From Spirochaetaceae bacterium (GTDB taxonomy: Bacteria > Spirochaetota > Spirochaetia > Treponematales > Breznakiellaceae): 8,636 nt of DNA. Of this stretch, positions 1-6,122 are shown in pieces. A model generated the notes under the pieces. That model was not told the origin of the DNA. It saw nothing but the letters and a program-made list of their open reading frames with translations, and made no database searches. The stretch covers positions 1 to 8,636 of the forward strand of contig JAISCO010000395.1 in the NCBI GenBank assembly GCA_031265535.1. The letters are read 5' to 3'. Position numbers and translations under genes: made by a program. Within the stretch, counting starts at the first letter, position 1. Each line of letters opens with the position of its first letter.

Positions 1-99
1 CGCTCAATCTATGTGAAGGGTTACAAGAAAGTGAGCTTTGTATTGATGGGCGCAGTCGTTTGTCTCGCTGCATTAAAGTATCTCCAGTTATTCATTTAA
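1..99 (+). pseudogene. Probable transposase, C-terminal end only
   Basis: The frame is open from the left edge of the window and ends at TAA 97–99, giving 32 residues. The tail reads YVKGYKKVSFVLMGAVVCLA and then a last hydrophobic helix. This pattern of an aromatic residue, a basic residue, G-x-x-K-V and a final helix resembles the C-terminal end of DDE transposases of the IS4/IS5/IS1182 type. Only the tail is visible, so intactness cannot be judged. A second frame (starting at base 3) is also open here but runs on into low-complexity repeat and looks spurious. In other treponemes flgK normally lies directly upstream of flgL; this tail does not look like FlgK. An alternative is the end of an unrelated membrane protein. 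Confidence 0.38.
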
Positions 100-147
100 G
101 AGGTTTTGAAACTGGCTCATCTGTCAACCTATTTCAGGACTTGACAG

Positions 148-259
148 TTCCTTTTTCCTTTTTACCTGTTCCCTCTTCCTTTTTCCTTTTTACCTGTTCC
201 CTTTTTCCCTCTTCCTTTTTCCTTTTTACCTGTTCCCTGTTCCCTCTTCCTTTTTCCTT
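148..259. repeat. Pyrimidine-rich direct-repeat array upstream of flgL
   Basis: The top strand is almost pure C/T. A core TTCCTTTTTCCTTTTTACC, followed by TGTTCCC, begins at 148, 176 and 212, and a truncated copy begins at 247. Spacings are 28, 36 and 35 bases. A frame across it translates to a repetitive F/L/S/P peptide that is not a credible protein. The 15-base string CTTTTTCCTTTTTAC recurs at 8021–8035, so this is one member of a dispersed repeat family. No gene is visible between 100 and 333. Confidence 0.8.
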
Positions 260-287
260 CCTCCTCCTTTTCATTGCCGGTTTAGCC

Positions 288-315
288 ATAAGTTTTGGCA
301 AAACAAATCCGATAT
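288..315 (+). promoter_or_regulatory. Candidate sigma28 (FliA)-type flagellar promoter
   Basis: ATAAGTTT at 288–295 matches 6 of 8 positions of the flagellar -35 consensus TAAAGTTT. TCCGATAT at 308–315 matches 6 of 8 positions of the -10 consensus GCCGATAA. The spacer is 12 bases, against the usual 11. Transcription would begin about base 322, leaving a very short leader before the flgL ribosome binding site at 323–328. The promoter makes sense because flgL is here cut off from an upstream flagellar gene. It is a motif match only. Confidence 0.35.
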
Positions 316-333
316 GTAGACAGAGAGGTATGT

Positions 334-1584
334 ATGTTTAGAGTGTCCACCAATATGCCGAATGATGATATTCAGTACAGTCTGCGCCGGAAAGAGGAAG
401 CGCTGTCCGCGATTCAGGCAAAAATCGCTAATCAGAGCAGAATACGGGAACTGCGGGATGATCCGCTCGCGGCCTCACACGCGGTACGCTACGCTTCGTA
501 CATCAACAGGCTTGAGCGTTTTGAAAAGAATACGCTTGACGCGCGGGAGCATTATGAATTTGTTGACGGCTACCTGCGGCAAGCCAACGATATACTTCAA
601 CGTATGCGGGAACTTGCGGTTCAAGGCGCTAACGGCGTCTACACAAAGGATGATACCGCCAAAATGGGCGTAGAGGTCAACGAGTTGTTGAAGGAGATGA
701 CGGCTATCGCTAACGCGACAGGCGCGGACGGCAAGTATATTTTTTCGGGCGATAAAGCCTTTACCATGCCCTTTAGGATTGTGGAAGGCACTGTTGAAGG
801 TTTAGGGCACGAGGCGCCGCTGCGGGTAGAGTATCGGGGCGCGGGAGCGGAACGCCGGCTGGAAATCAGCGACGGGACATACAGAGGCCTCGATATAGGC
901 GGCGGCGAGGCTTTTTGGGCTGAAAAGATGATAGTGGCGTCAACGGTGGACGCGAGTAACTATACTGTGCCGGCGGAAAGCTGGATTTTTATAGACGGCG
1001 CCGAGATACCGGTAAACAGCGGGGATAATGTCCGCGCTATCGTGGCAAAAATCAACGATTCTGCCGCGCCCGTTAAGGCATATATTGATCCTGAGTCGCA
1101 GGCCATTGTGCTTGAGGGTACGGAGCCTCATCTTATCCGCATGGAAGACGCGGCTGCGGGAGGAACTGTGCTTCGTGATTTAGGGCTGATTCGCGCCAAC
1201 TATGAACAGGGCGCTCCCAACTGGTCGCCCGGCGCGCGCGTATCGGGCGGATCGCTGTTCGATGTAGTGATTGGATTGCGCGACGCGATGTTAAACGGCG
1301 ACCAGCAGTATATAGGCGGTCAGGGGCTGGGCGGCGTAGATCAGGCGTTAAACAACTTGCAGTCCAGAATAGCGGATATGGGCAGCCGCGCCGAGCGTGT
1401 CGAGGCGGCGTGGGGGCGCATAAATATGGAGATCCCAAATGTTACCGAAAGTTTAAGCCGCGAGGCGGGGCTTGATCTCGCGAGCGCGTCTGTGGAATTC
1501 AATATGCTGGATATGGCGCACAAGGCGGCGCTTCAGACCGCGGCAAGAATAATTCCGCCAACTTTGCTGGATTTTTTAAGATAG
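334..1584 (+). CDS. flgL: Flagellar hook-filament junction protein FlgL (HAP3)
   Basis: FlgL is the second hook-associated junction protein. It links the hook/FlgK ring to the flagellin filament and is exported by the flagellar type III apparatus; in spirochaetes this acts in the periplasm. The product is 416 residues. The N-terminal flagellin-like D0/D1 helices begin MFRVSTNMPNDD and run through QANDILQRMRELAVQGANG (about 90–110). A variable middle domain follows. The C-terminal flagellin motif (LDLASASVEFNMLDMAHKAA and following, about 378–416) contains the typical helix ending in A-A-L-Q-T-A. I chose ATG 334 because GAGAGG (323–328) lies 5 bases upstream and the protein then begins exactly at the family's conserved N-terminus; the frame is open back to an ATG at 295, but that has no such support. 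It is followed 18 bases later by fliW, so co-transcription is likely. The gene is G/C-rich compared with the accessory genes downstream. Confidence 0.96.
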   Translation: MFRVSTNMPNDDIQYSLRRKEEALSAIQAKIANQSRIRELRDDPLAASHAVRYASYINRLERFEKNTLDAREHYEFVDGYLRQANDILQRMRELAVQGANGVYTKDDTAKMGVEVNELLKEMTAIANATGADGKYIFSGDKAFTMPFRIVEGTVEGLGHEAPLRVEYRGAGAERRLEISDGTYRGLDIGGGEAFWAEKMIVASTVDASNYTVPAESWIFIDGAEIPVNSGDNVRAIVAKINDSAAPVKAYIDPESQAIVLEGTEPHLIRMEDAAAGGTVLRDLGLIRANYEQGAPNWSPGARVSGGSLFDVVIGLRDAMLNGDQQYIGGQGLGGVDQALNNLQSRIADMGSRAERVEAAWGRINMEIPNVTESLSREAGLDLASASVEFNMLDMAHKAALQTAARIIPPTLLDFLR

Positions 1585-1605
1585 GAGAATAGGGAGAATA
1601 GATTG
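1584..1605 (+). promoter_or_regulatory. fliW leader with two GGA triplets and a TTG start
   Basis: Between the flgL stop and the fliW start are two near-repeats of GGAGAAT/GGGAGAAT, giving GGA at 1584–1586 and 1593–1595. The second lies inside the ribosome binding site. CsrA dimers recognise GGA, often two sites overlapping a Shine-Dalgarno sequence, so this could be a CsrA autoregulatory site. The motif is short and also simply resembles a ribosome binding site. Confidence 0.25.
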
Positions 1606-2082
1606 AAAGTTATTACAAAAGCCTATGGGCCCGTTAATGTTGATAAAAGACAAAAAATACTGTTCCCCGACGGACTTTTTGGTTTTGAGTCTTTGAGGCA
1701 TTATGTAATGCTGGATGCGGAACAGCAGCCTTTCTTCTGGCTGCAATCAATCGAAAGCGCCGCGACCGCGTTTATCATGGTAAGCCCGTTCTTGTTCATG
1801 CCGGACTATGAACTGAATGTAAGCGATGATGAACTTGCCGATATTGGCTTATCTTCACCTGAAAAAGCTCTTGTTTTCTCGATAGTAACGATACCGGTGG
1901 ACGGAGGGCCTATGACCGCTAACTTACAGGGGCCTATTGTGATAAACCGCGATACCCGCATGGGCAAACAGATTATTTTAAGCGACCCGCGATGGAAAAC
2001 AAGACATGATGTCATCAACGAGATTGCAGTAAACGCCGCCAATTTTTCTGATACGGATAGTGAAAAGAAGGCGTTATGCTGA
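1603..2082 (+). CDS. fliW: Flagellar assembly factor FliW (CsrA antagonist)
   Basis: FliW is a small cytoplasmic protein. In Bacillus subtilis it binds either flagellin or CsrA; when flagellin is exported, freed FliW binds CsrA and relieves its translational repression. The product is 159 residues, the usual FliW size. Family landmarks are visible: FPDGLFGFESLRHYVMLD near residues 21–38, the F-x-W-L-Q-S segment at about 44–49, and the LQGPIVIN core near 108–115. The start is TTG 1603: AGGGAG (1591–1596) lies 6 bases upstream, and the protein then begins MKVITKAYGPV, as family members do. The last seven bases overlap the start of csrA, which implies translational coupling of the antagonist to its target. 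Confidence 0.96.
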   Translation: MKVITKAYGPVNVDKRQKILFPDGLFGFESLRHYVMLDAEQQPFFWLQSIESAATAFIMVSPFLFMPDYELNVSDDELADIGLSSPEKALVFSIVTIPVDGGPMTANLQGPIVINRDTRMGKQIILSDPRWKTRHDVINEIAVNAANFSDTDSEKKALC

Positions 2083-2300
2083 TCCTTACACGCAAAACTG
2101 GCGAAAAAATAATCATAGGGGATGGCATAACTATTTCAGTTATTGAAGTGCGCGGTGATCAGGCGCGGATAGGCGTTGACGCGCCAAAAACTGTCAAAGT
2201 TTACCGCGAAGAAGTGTTTGAAGCAATAAAATCTGAAAATCAAGCCGCCGCCGCCTCTAAAACCGTTCTGCCTAAGATGGATTTCTTGCCTGTAGATTAA
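2076..2300 (+). CDS. csrA: Carbon storage regulator CsrA (RsmA family RNA-binding protein)
   Basis: CsrA is a homodimeric RNA-binding regulator that binds GGA motifs in mRNA leaders and blocks translation or alters stability. In bacteria with FliW it typically represses flagellin synthesis. The product is 74 residues. The opening MLILTRKTGEKIIIGD is canonical. The RNA-contact residues are present: L4 and R6 in the first strand, and R44–E45 in the APKTVKVYREEV segment. The C-terminal tail after residue 56 is variable and Ala-rich. The ATG lies inside the end of fliW (7-base overlap), with AAGAAGG (2065–2071) four bases upstream. The last codons and stop are duplicated at 2361–2406. Confidence 0.97.
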   Translation: MLILTRKTGEKIIIGDGITISVIEVRGDQARIGVDAPKTVKVYREEVFEAIKSENQAAAASKTVLPKMDFLPVD

Positions 2301-2406
2301 AACGCATACCGTAACCGGCCGAAATAACCCGCCGAAAACGATAAGGTTTGACGATATGAGGGATTTCTTGCCTGTAGATTAAAACGCATCCCGTAACCGG
2401 CCGAAA
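2279..2406 (+). repeat. Direct duplication of the csrA 3' end, 82-base period
   Basis: A 46-base segment at 2279–2324 spans the last seven csrA codons, the stop and 24 following bases. It recurs at 2361–2406 with a single difference (A2308 versus C2390). The intervening sequence and the sequence after copy two remain loosely similar (AAGGTTTGACG versus AAAGCTTGACG). This is a tandem duplication with an 82-base period. The second copy carries no complete gene. Confidence 0.9.
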
Positions 2407-2447
2407 ACAACAAAGCTTGACGGGTCTAATGACCGATGCTCATTATC

Positions 2448-2472
2448 GCAGCGGGGTCTAATACCCTGCCGC
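2448..2472 (+). terminator. Hairpin downstream of csrA, possible terminator
   Basis: Bases 2448–2457 pair with 2463–2472 around a 5-base loop (CTAAT). Of ten positions, eight are Watson-Crick, one is G-T and one is mismatched. No T-run follows, so it is not a classic intrinsic terminator. It may end or stabilise the flgL–fliW–csrA transcript, or simply be a repeat. Confidence 0.35.
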
Positions 2473-2474
2473 AA

Positions 2475-2518
2475 ATTTGCGCGTAAACTTATTTGCGCGT
2501 AAACTTATTTGCGCACTT
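2475..2518. repeat. 16-base tandem repeat, about 2.75 copies
   Basis: ATTTGCGCGTAAACTT occurs at 2475–2490 and 2491–2506, and a third, diverged partial copy lies at 2507–2518. It occupies the gap between csrA and the VanZ-like gene. The motif shares the TTTGCG/AAACTT vocabulary with the palindrome at 8097–8112. Confidence 0.8.
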
Positions 2519-2544
2519 GCCTTGTTTGCGGCGGAGAGGCGCAT

Positions 2545-2573
2545 TTGCCTTTTCGTCTTTTTTTGTTTATATT
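2545..2573 (+). promoter_or_regulatory. Candidate sigma70 promoter for the VanZ-like gene
   Basis: TTGCCT (2545–2550) and TATATT (2568–2573) are separated by 17 bases, just upstream of the TTG start at 2595. The surrounding T-rich stretch supports a promoter. This is a sequence match only. Confidence 0.4.
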
Positions 2574-2594
2574 TACTGAATACAGAGGGCCGGC

Positions 2595-3059
2595 TTGAAA
2601 TATTCCGCCAATTATCGAAAATACAGAATACTCTATGCGGCATTTGCGCTGATTCCCCTTTTGTTGGGATGCGCTTTCTACTATTTTTTCAGAAACAGAG
2701 AACTCCTTTTTTACGCATGGGCCGGCGCGGCGGATTTACCGGATTTTCAGCGGCTAGACACCGGACATTTACCCGCTTTTCTCACATGGATAACGGGAAG
2801 TCTGCCGGACGGATTATGGGCGCTGTCGGGAATGATGCTGCTCCGGTGTGTTTTATGGGACAATAAAAAATTGTGCCGGGTATACCTGCCGGTTTTCTGC
2901 TTCTTTGCGTTTTTTTATGAATTTTTACAGATTTCAGAAAATATAAACGGAACATTTGATCCAGGCGACTTATGCTTTATGGTTTTTGCCGTTGTTTTTG
3001 AAATTTTCCTCGCGAGAAAATGCGGTTTTCTTACAAGGGCTGTATCCGGTTCAAGATAA
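2595..3059 (+). CDS. VanZ-like small integral membrane protein
   Basis: The product is 154 residues and almost entirely hydrophobic, with four likely membrane helices at about 12–32, 72–88, 94–112 and 123–140. The second half has the VanZ-like layout: L-P-D ahead of helix two, a helix ending F-F-Y-E-F-L-Q (106–112), then G-T-F-D-P-G-D (119–125) leading into the last helix. VanZ proteins give low-level teicoplanin resistance by an unknown mechanism, but most family members have no known role, so no function is assigned. I chose TTG 2595 because AGAGGG (2584–2589) sits 5 bases upstream and the next residues form a short basic cap before helix one. It stands alone between repeat-bearing gaps; the next gene begins 81 bases later. 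VanZ assignment is by pattern, not by search. Confidence 0.7.
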   Translation: MKYSANYRKYRILYAAFALIPLLLGCAFYYFFRNRELLFYAWAGAADLPDFQRLDTGHLPAFLTWITGSLPDGLWALSGMMLLRCVLWDNKKLCRVYLPVFCFFAFFYEFLQISENINGTFDPGDLCFMVFAVVFEIFLARKCGFLTRAVSGSR

Positions 3060-3140
3060 TCCGGTTGGCCGCAATACAATGCGTTGATGCGGGAGTCTGT
3101 AGATTTCCGCTAAAAAAATATTTTTATTAAGGAGAAAAAA

Positions 3141-4112
3141 ATGAGTAGGAAAAAATTGTTGGAGCATATCGGAGCGATTGCCGTTATCGGCGTGTTCGCG
3201 TTTCTCGCGCTGGGAAGCGGGACGATGAACAACACGCGGAACACAAGCAGGACGAAAAACTGGATTTTTGACTGGGAAGAAGGTCACAAGAGCTCGCTTG
3301 GGCAATATGAAATTGTTTACAAGAACAATCCCAAGTCAATGCCTCCGCCGCTTAACGCTCCCGATCTGTTCGGGCGGGTAAACTGGTTTTCGTCGATTTT
3401 GAACACATTTGAATTGCAGGACAAGCTGAGCATGGAACAAAAGCTCGAATTATTTGACGCTCTGTTTAATTATGTCCCCGGTAAAACACAGGATATGGGG
3501 TATCGTATAGTCTCGCTTGGTAAATTTGACGATGGTAAATCGCTCCAGTTTGTGCTTGCGGCGGTTGAGTTGAGCGACGAAGCGCCGCCGGGTACGCACG
3601 GGTTGCGGATATTAAGCAATTGCATGGTTAGGCAGTCGAATGAGGGAAGGCAATTTGTAATCTCCGAACTGTCTTTGGTCATGTTGAACTGGCGAACTCT
3701 CGGTGTGATTTTTCCGGATGGGCGTGTCGTGCGGTCAAATAATTTTTATGACGAAGATAACATTGCCAAATGGAAAGCGGAGTCAGGCGATGACGAAGCG
3801 CTTCTTGCGGTGAACCTGTCCGACCTGTACATCAAAGACGAGATCAGCGAGAACGATACGGAGGCGTTTGCGATGCTGGAAAAGGCTATCGCCGCGCCTT
3901 CTTCCGGCAACGTAACGGATGTTGTCCTCCGCCTGAATTATTTCCTCTGTCTGCTTTCCGCAAACCGGGTTGATGAAGCCGAAAAGACGCTGGCCGAAGC
4001 AACGGAGCTCTATCAAAATATTTCGAGTCCCGATCCGGGATTAAAATCAGCAGTTGAATTTGAAGCCCCCACAATGTTGGCAATTTACAAGAGAGCCGGT
4101 CAATACCGCTGA
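3141..4112 (+). CDS. Membrane-anchored protein of unknown function
   Basis: I do not recognise this family. The product is 323 residues. It has a basic N-terminus (MSRKKLLEH), one hydrophobic helix at about 9–26 with no lipobox cysteine, and then a soluble domain, so it is probably an anchored periplasmic protein or one with an uncleaved signal. The middle is mixed strand/helix with no metal or catalytic motif I can name. Residues 263–293 (LRLNYFLCLLSANRVDEAEK onward) resemble one tetratricopeptide helix pair, a protein-contact fold. A strong ribosome binding site (AAGGAG, about 3129–3134) supports ATG 3141. The gene may be co-transcribed with the VanZ-like gene 81 bases upstream. Downstream is a long repeat region. 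Confidence 0.85.
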   Translation: MSRKKLLEHIGAIAVIGVFAFLALGSGTMNNTRNTSRTKNWIFDWEEGHKSSLGQYEIVYKNNPKSMPPPLNAPDLFGRVNWFSSILNTFELQDKLSMEQKLELFDALFNYVPGKTQDMGYRIVSLGKFDDGKSLQFVLAAVELSDEAPPGTHGLRILSNCMVRQSNEGRQFVISELSLVMLNWRTLGVIFPDGRVVRSNNFYDEDNIAKWKAESGDDEALLAVNLSDLYIKDEISENDTEAFAMLEKAIAAPSSGNVTDVVLRLNYFLCLLSANRVDEAEKTLAEATELYQNISSPDPGLKSAVEFEAPTMLAIYKRAGQYR

Positions 4113-4165
4113 AAACCCGCCGCCATGCTAAGTAAAAAGTAAGAAGTAAAAGGTAACAAGTTTGC

Positions 4166-4671
4166 GGCGGCAAGTTGCTAGCGCGGAGCGCATGAGAACC
4201 GGCTGACCGGTGGGGGGTGGCGGAAGACTGCCGTAGCAGGCTGTAGACAGGGGGGCGCGACTATAAGACAACGGTTTGCGATGATGAGGGGAAACAGCGC
4301 CCCCCTCTTGAATATGAAGATGAGCCGCAAATTACAATGAACAATGAGCAATTAACAATGAGGAATGAACAATGAGGAATGAGGAATGAGGAATGAGGAA
4401 TGAGGAATGAGGAATGAGCAATTAAACAGATTGCGCCATAAATGGTGACGCGGATTATCGAAGTGAACGCATCTCCGCCGCCAACGGCGCAAACAACAGA
4501 CCGGAGGTATGAGAAACCCGCTGGCGGGCGCGGAGCGCATGTAAAACCCACTGGTGGGCGGAGCGTATGAGAAACCCACTGGTGGGTGGCAAAGCCCCTA
4601 AAGGCAGCTATCGAAGTGAACGCCGTTCCGCCCCCAACGAGGGGCGGCAAGCTGCTAGCGCGGAGCGCATG
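4166..4671. repeat. 29-base direct repeat pair bounding a mosaic repeat region
   Basis: Bases 4166–4194 and 4643–4671 are 29 bases long and identical except for one T/C. Both contain GCTAGCGCGGAGCGCATG. The shorter core GCGCGGAGCGCATG also occurs at 4528–4541 and, diverged, at 4559–4569. A second repeat pair, ATCGAAGTGAACGC at 4457–4470 and 4610–4623, lies between them, and its downstream flanks (CTCCGCCGCCAACG versus TTCCGCCCCCAACG) are also similar. The 4113–4754 gap has no credible gene; its open frames on the minus strand are repetitive. Confidence 0.85.
4336..4426. repeat. Heptamer tandem array, 13 units
   Basis: Thirteen consecutive 7-base units run without a break in phase. The first five are AATGAAC, AATGAGC, AATTAAC, AATGAGG and AATGAAC. 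Six identical AATGAGG units follow (4371–4412), then AATGAGC and AATTAAA. A perfect core with degenerate edges is typical of an array that changes copy number by slippage. It lies about 330 bases upstream of the radical SAM gene. Confidence 0.9.
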
Positions 4672-4707
4672 TAAACCCACTGGTGGGCATGTAAACCCAC
4701 TGGTGGG
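4517..4707. repeat. Five CCCRCTGGYGGG mini-palindromes
   Basis: Copies lie at 4517–4528 (CCCGCTGGCGGG) and at 4547–4558, 4575–4586, 4676–4687 and 4696–4707 (CCCACTGGTGGG). Each folds as a 5-base-pair stem around TG. The first copy differs from the rest at both sides of one stem pair (G-C for A-T), so pairing is kept. Most are preceded by AAA and followed by a CGGAGCGCATG-like or CATG string. A half copy (CTGGCGGG) follows at 4708–4715. Confidence 0.85.
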
Positions 4708-4754
4708 CTGGCGGGTTTTGTGGAAATAAGATATGATAATGTAGGGAGACAAAC

Positions 4755-5975
4755 ATGAAATATAACATTTCGGTTGTACCAAAACTGTTTTGCAAAGAAC
4801 CGGGACTTTCGCTAAAGATGCTGCACGGGTTTATCAAGCTGGGGTGCGCGAAACTAAAACCAAAAACAAATTACGGACACGACCACTTCAAAAACCTGGG
4901 ACTTGTATATTTTAAACTGACGCCGCTGTGCAACCTGCGTTGTAAAATGTGCGGACAGTACGGTGACAAAGGCGTTATGAAAGAAAAAGGCTTGGCCGCT
5001 GAAGCCGCGAAGACCATACTGCCGCTGGAACGTTACAAAGAAATAGTTGACGAACTGGCGCCGCACACACCTGTTTCGTACATCTGGGGCGGAGAACCGT
5101 TTTTGTATCCCAGCCTGATGCCGCTGGCAAAATACATGGTCGATAAGGGAATGTATTTTAGCGTAAATACCAACGGGATACTGATAGAACAATACGCCGA
5201 ACAAATAGTAAGAGATAAATGGAGCACAATATTTGTTTCGCTGGACGCGTTCCGCGACGTGAACGACACGATAAGAGGGCAAGGTTCTTATGACAAAGTA
5301 GTGAAAGGATTCGCCGCCCTGAACCGTGAAAAGAAGAAACAAAACTCGAACTATCCTATGCTGAGCATAGTTACGACAGTTACGAACATGAATTATCAGT
5401 ATCTAAAAGAGTTTGTTATGGCAACAAAAGAGTTCAACCTTGATTTCCATATCTTCAACATGGGGACATACACAAACGACACAATAGTGGCGGCGCAGAA
5501 AAAACTAATGCTGGAAAAACTGGATACAAACATAGACTGTCTTGAAGGCTACAATACCGGCTATAACAATAACATAGACGGGAAAAAACTATTCGACATA
5601 TTGCAGGCTATACATAACAGCGACTTTGGGAGATACCCTCCCCCTCCATTGGAATCCGTAAGGATAACTGTTCCCGCCCTGAACCCCGAAAAGATAAACA
5701 CATACTACTCCGATTTAGAGACGCCTGTAAGGAAGAACTGCATAGTCCCCTGGTGTCAGGCGAACATCAATTACAACGGCGACATTCATTTTTGCGCGGA
5801 TTACCCGGACTATATACTTGGGAACCTAAAGACAAATACATTCAAAGAAATATACAACGGCGACCGCGCGAACCGTTTCCGCAAACTCCTCTCCGAATCG
5901 GAGAACGGCATGTTTCCGGGCTGCCTGCGCTGTTATCAAAACATGTTGTTCGGCAGTAAGATAAAAGGCTTCTGA
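4755..5975 (+). CDS. Radical SAM protein with SPASM-like C-terminal domain
   Basis: This is a radical S-adenosylmethionine enzyme of 406 residues. The cluster-binding motif is C59-x3-C63-x2-C66 (CNLRCKMC), and the SAM-contact GGEP is at 112–115. The C-terminal part has extra cysteines: C329-x12-G342-x4-C347, plus C334, and a C390-x2-C393 pair. That fits a SPASM or shortened 'twitch' domain holding one or more auxiliary iron-sulphur clusters. Such enzymes modify peptides, proteins or small molecules, and the substrate cannot be read here. No small precursor-peptide gene is evident nearby. ATG 4755 has GGGAG (4744–4748) six bases upstream. A repeat-rich gap precedes it, so its promoter is unclear. 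The methyltransferase at 8176 could be a pathway partner separated from it by the 6123–7847 cassette; this is inference. Confidence 0.9.
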   Translation: MKYNISVVPKLFCKEPGLSLKMLHGFIKLGCAKLKPKTNYGHDHFKNLGLVYFKLTPLCNLRCKMCGQYGDKGVMKEKGLAAEAAKTILPLERYKEIVDELAPHTPVSYIWGGEPFLYPSLMPLAKYMVDKGMYFSVNTNGILIEQYAEQIVRDKWSTIFVSLDAFRDVNDTIRGQGSYDKVVKGFAALNREKKKQNSNYPMLSIVTTVTNMNYQYLKEFVMATKEFNLDFHIFNMGTYTNDTIVAAQKKLMLEKLDTNIDCLEGYNTGYNNNIDGKKLFDILQAIHNSDFGRYPPPPLESVRITVPALNPEKINTYYSDLETPVRKNCIVPWCQANINYNGDIHFCADYPDYILGNLKTNTFKEIYNGDRANRFRKLLSESENGMFPGCLRCYQNMLFGSKIKGF

Positions 5976-6000
5976 GGCGCTTTTCGTCCCCGTCAAGTTG

Positions 6001-6028
6001 AAGTAAGAGGTCTTTTTACTTTTTATTT
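6001..6028 (+). terminator. A/T-rich hairpin with T-tract after the radical SAM gene
   Basis: AAGTAAGA (6001–6008) pairs with TTTTACTT (6014–6021), including one G-T pair, around a 5-base loop and is followed by TTTATTT. It is a weak but correctly placed intrinsic terminator, 25 bases after the stop. Bases 6003–6028 are also one copy of a 26-base direct repeat whose partner lies at 7998–8023. Confidence 0.45.
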
Positions 6029-6031
6029 GCC

Positions 6032-6060
6032 TTGATGCACTACAGAAAATTCGATATACT
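6032..6060 (+). promoter_or_regulatory. Sigma70-type promoter of the TIGR04255 cassette
   Basis: TTGATG (6032–6037) and TATACT (6055–6060) are separated by exactly 17 bases, 5 of 6 and 4 of 6 or better to consensus. Initiation would fall near 6067, about 55 bases before ATG 6123. It is the best promoter-like sequence in the window. Confidence 0.6.
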
Positions 6061-6068
6061 TTCGATAT
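6050..6068 (+). promoter_or_regulatory. Possible operator: TTCGATAT repeated at an 11-base period
   Basis: TTCGATAT occurs at 6050–6057 and 6061–6068, one helical turn apart. The copies overlap the -10 element and the expected start point. A protein binding both copies on one DNA face would block the promoter. No regulator gene is evident in the cassette. Confidence 0.35.
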
Positions 6069-6122
6069 GGTAGAAAAGAAGTAACTTTGTACCCGAAAGA
6101 TTGCTTTTTACAGGAGGGGCGG

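Noticed and set aside
141..169. TTGACA at 141–146 as a -35 element for flgL
   Set aside because: No acceptable -10 lies 16–18 bases downstream; the sequence there is the start of the pyrimidine array.
295..333. ATG 295 as the flgL start
   Set aside because: It would add 13 residues ahead of the conserved N-terminus; the ribosome site at 323–328 supports ATG 334.
60..341. 93-residue open frame across the pyrimidine array
   Set aside because: It is a translation of direct repeats (F/L/S/P-rich), has no ribosome site and runs into flgL in another frame.
4336..4707. CRISPR array
   Set aside because: Units are 7 or 12–29 bases with no regular repeat–spacer alternation, and no cas gene is present.
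4732..4740. TATGATAAT as the -10 of the radical SAM gene
   Set aside because: No -35 at proper spacing, and the start point would fall in or next to the ribosome site.
4261..4782. Minus-strand open frames of 173 and 75 residues in the repeat region
   Set aside because: The peptides repeat S-S-F-L-I-P-H because they read through the heptamer array and mini-palindromes; no family likeness or start signal.
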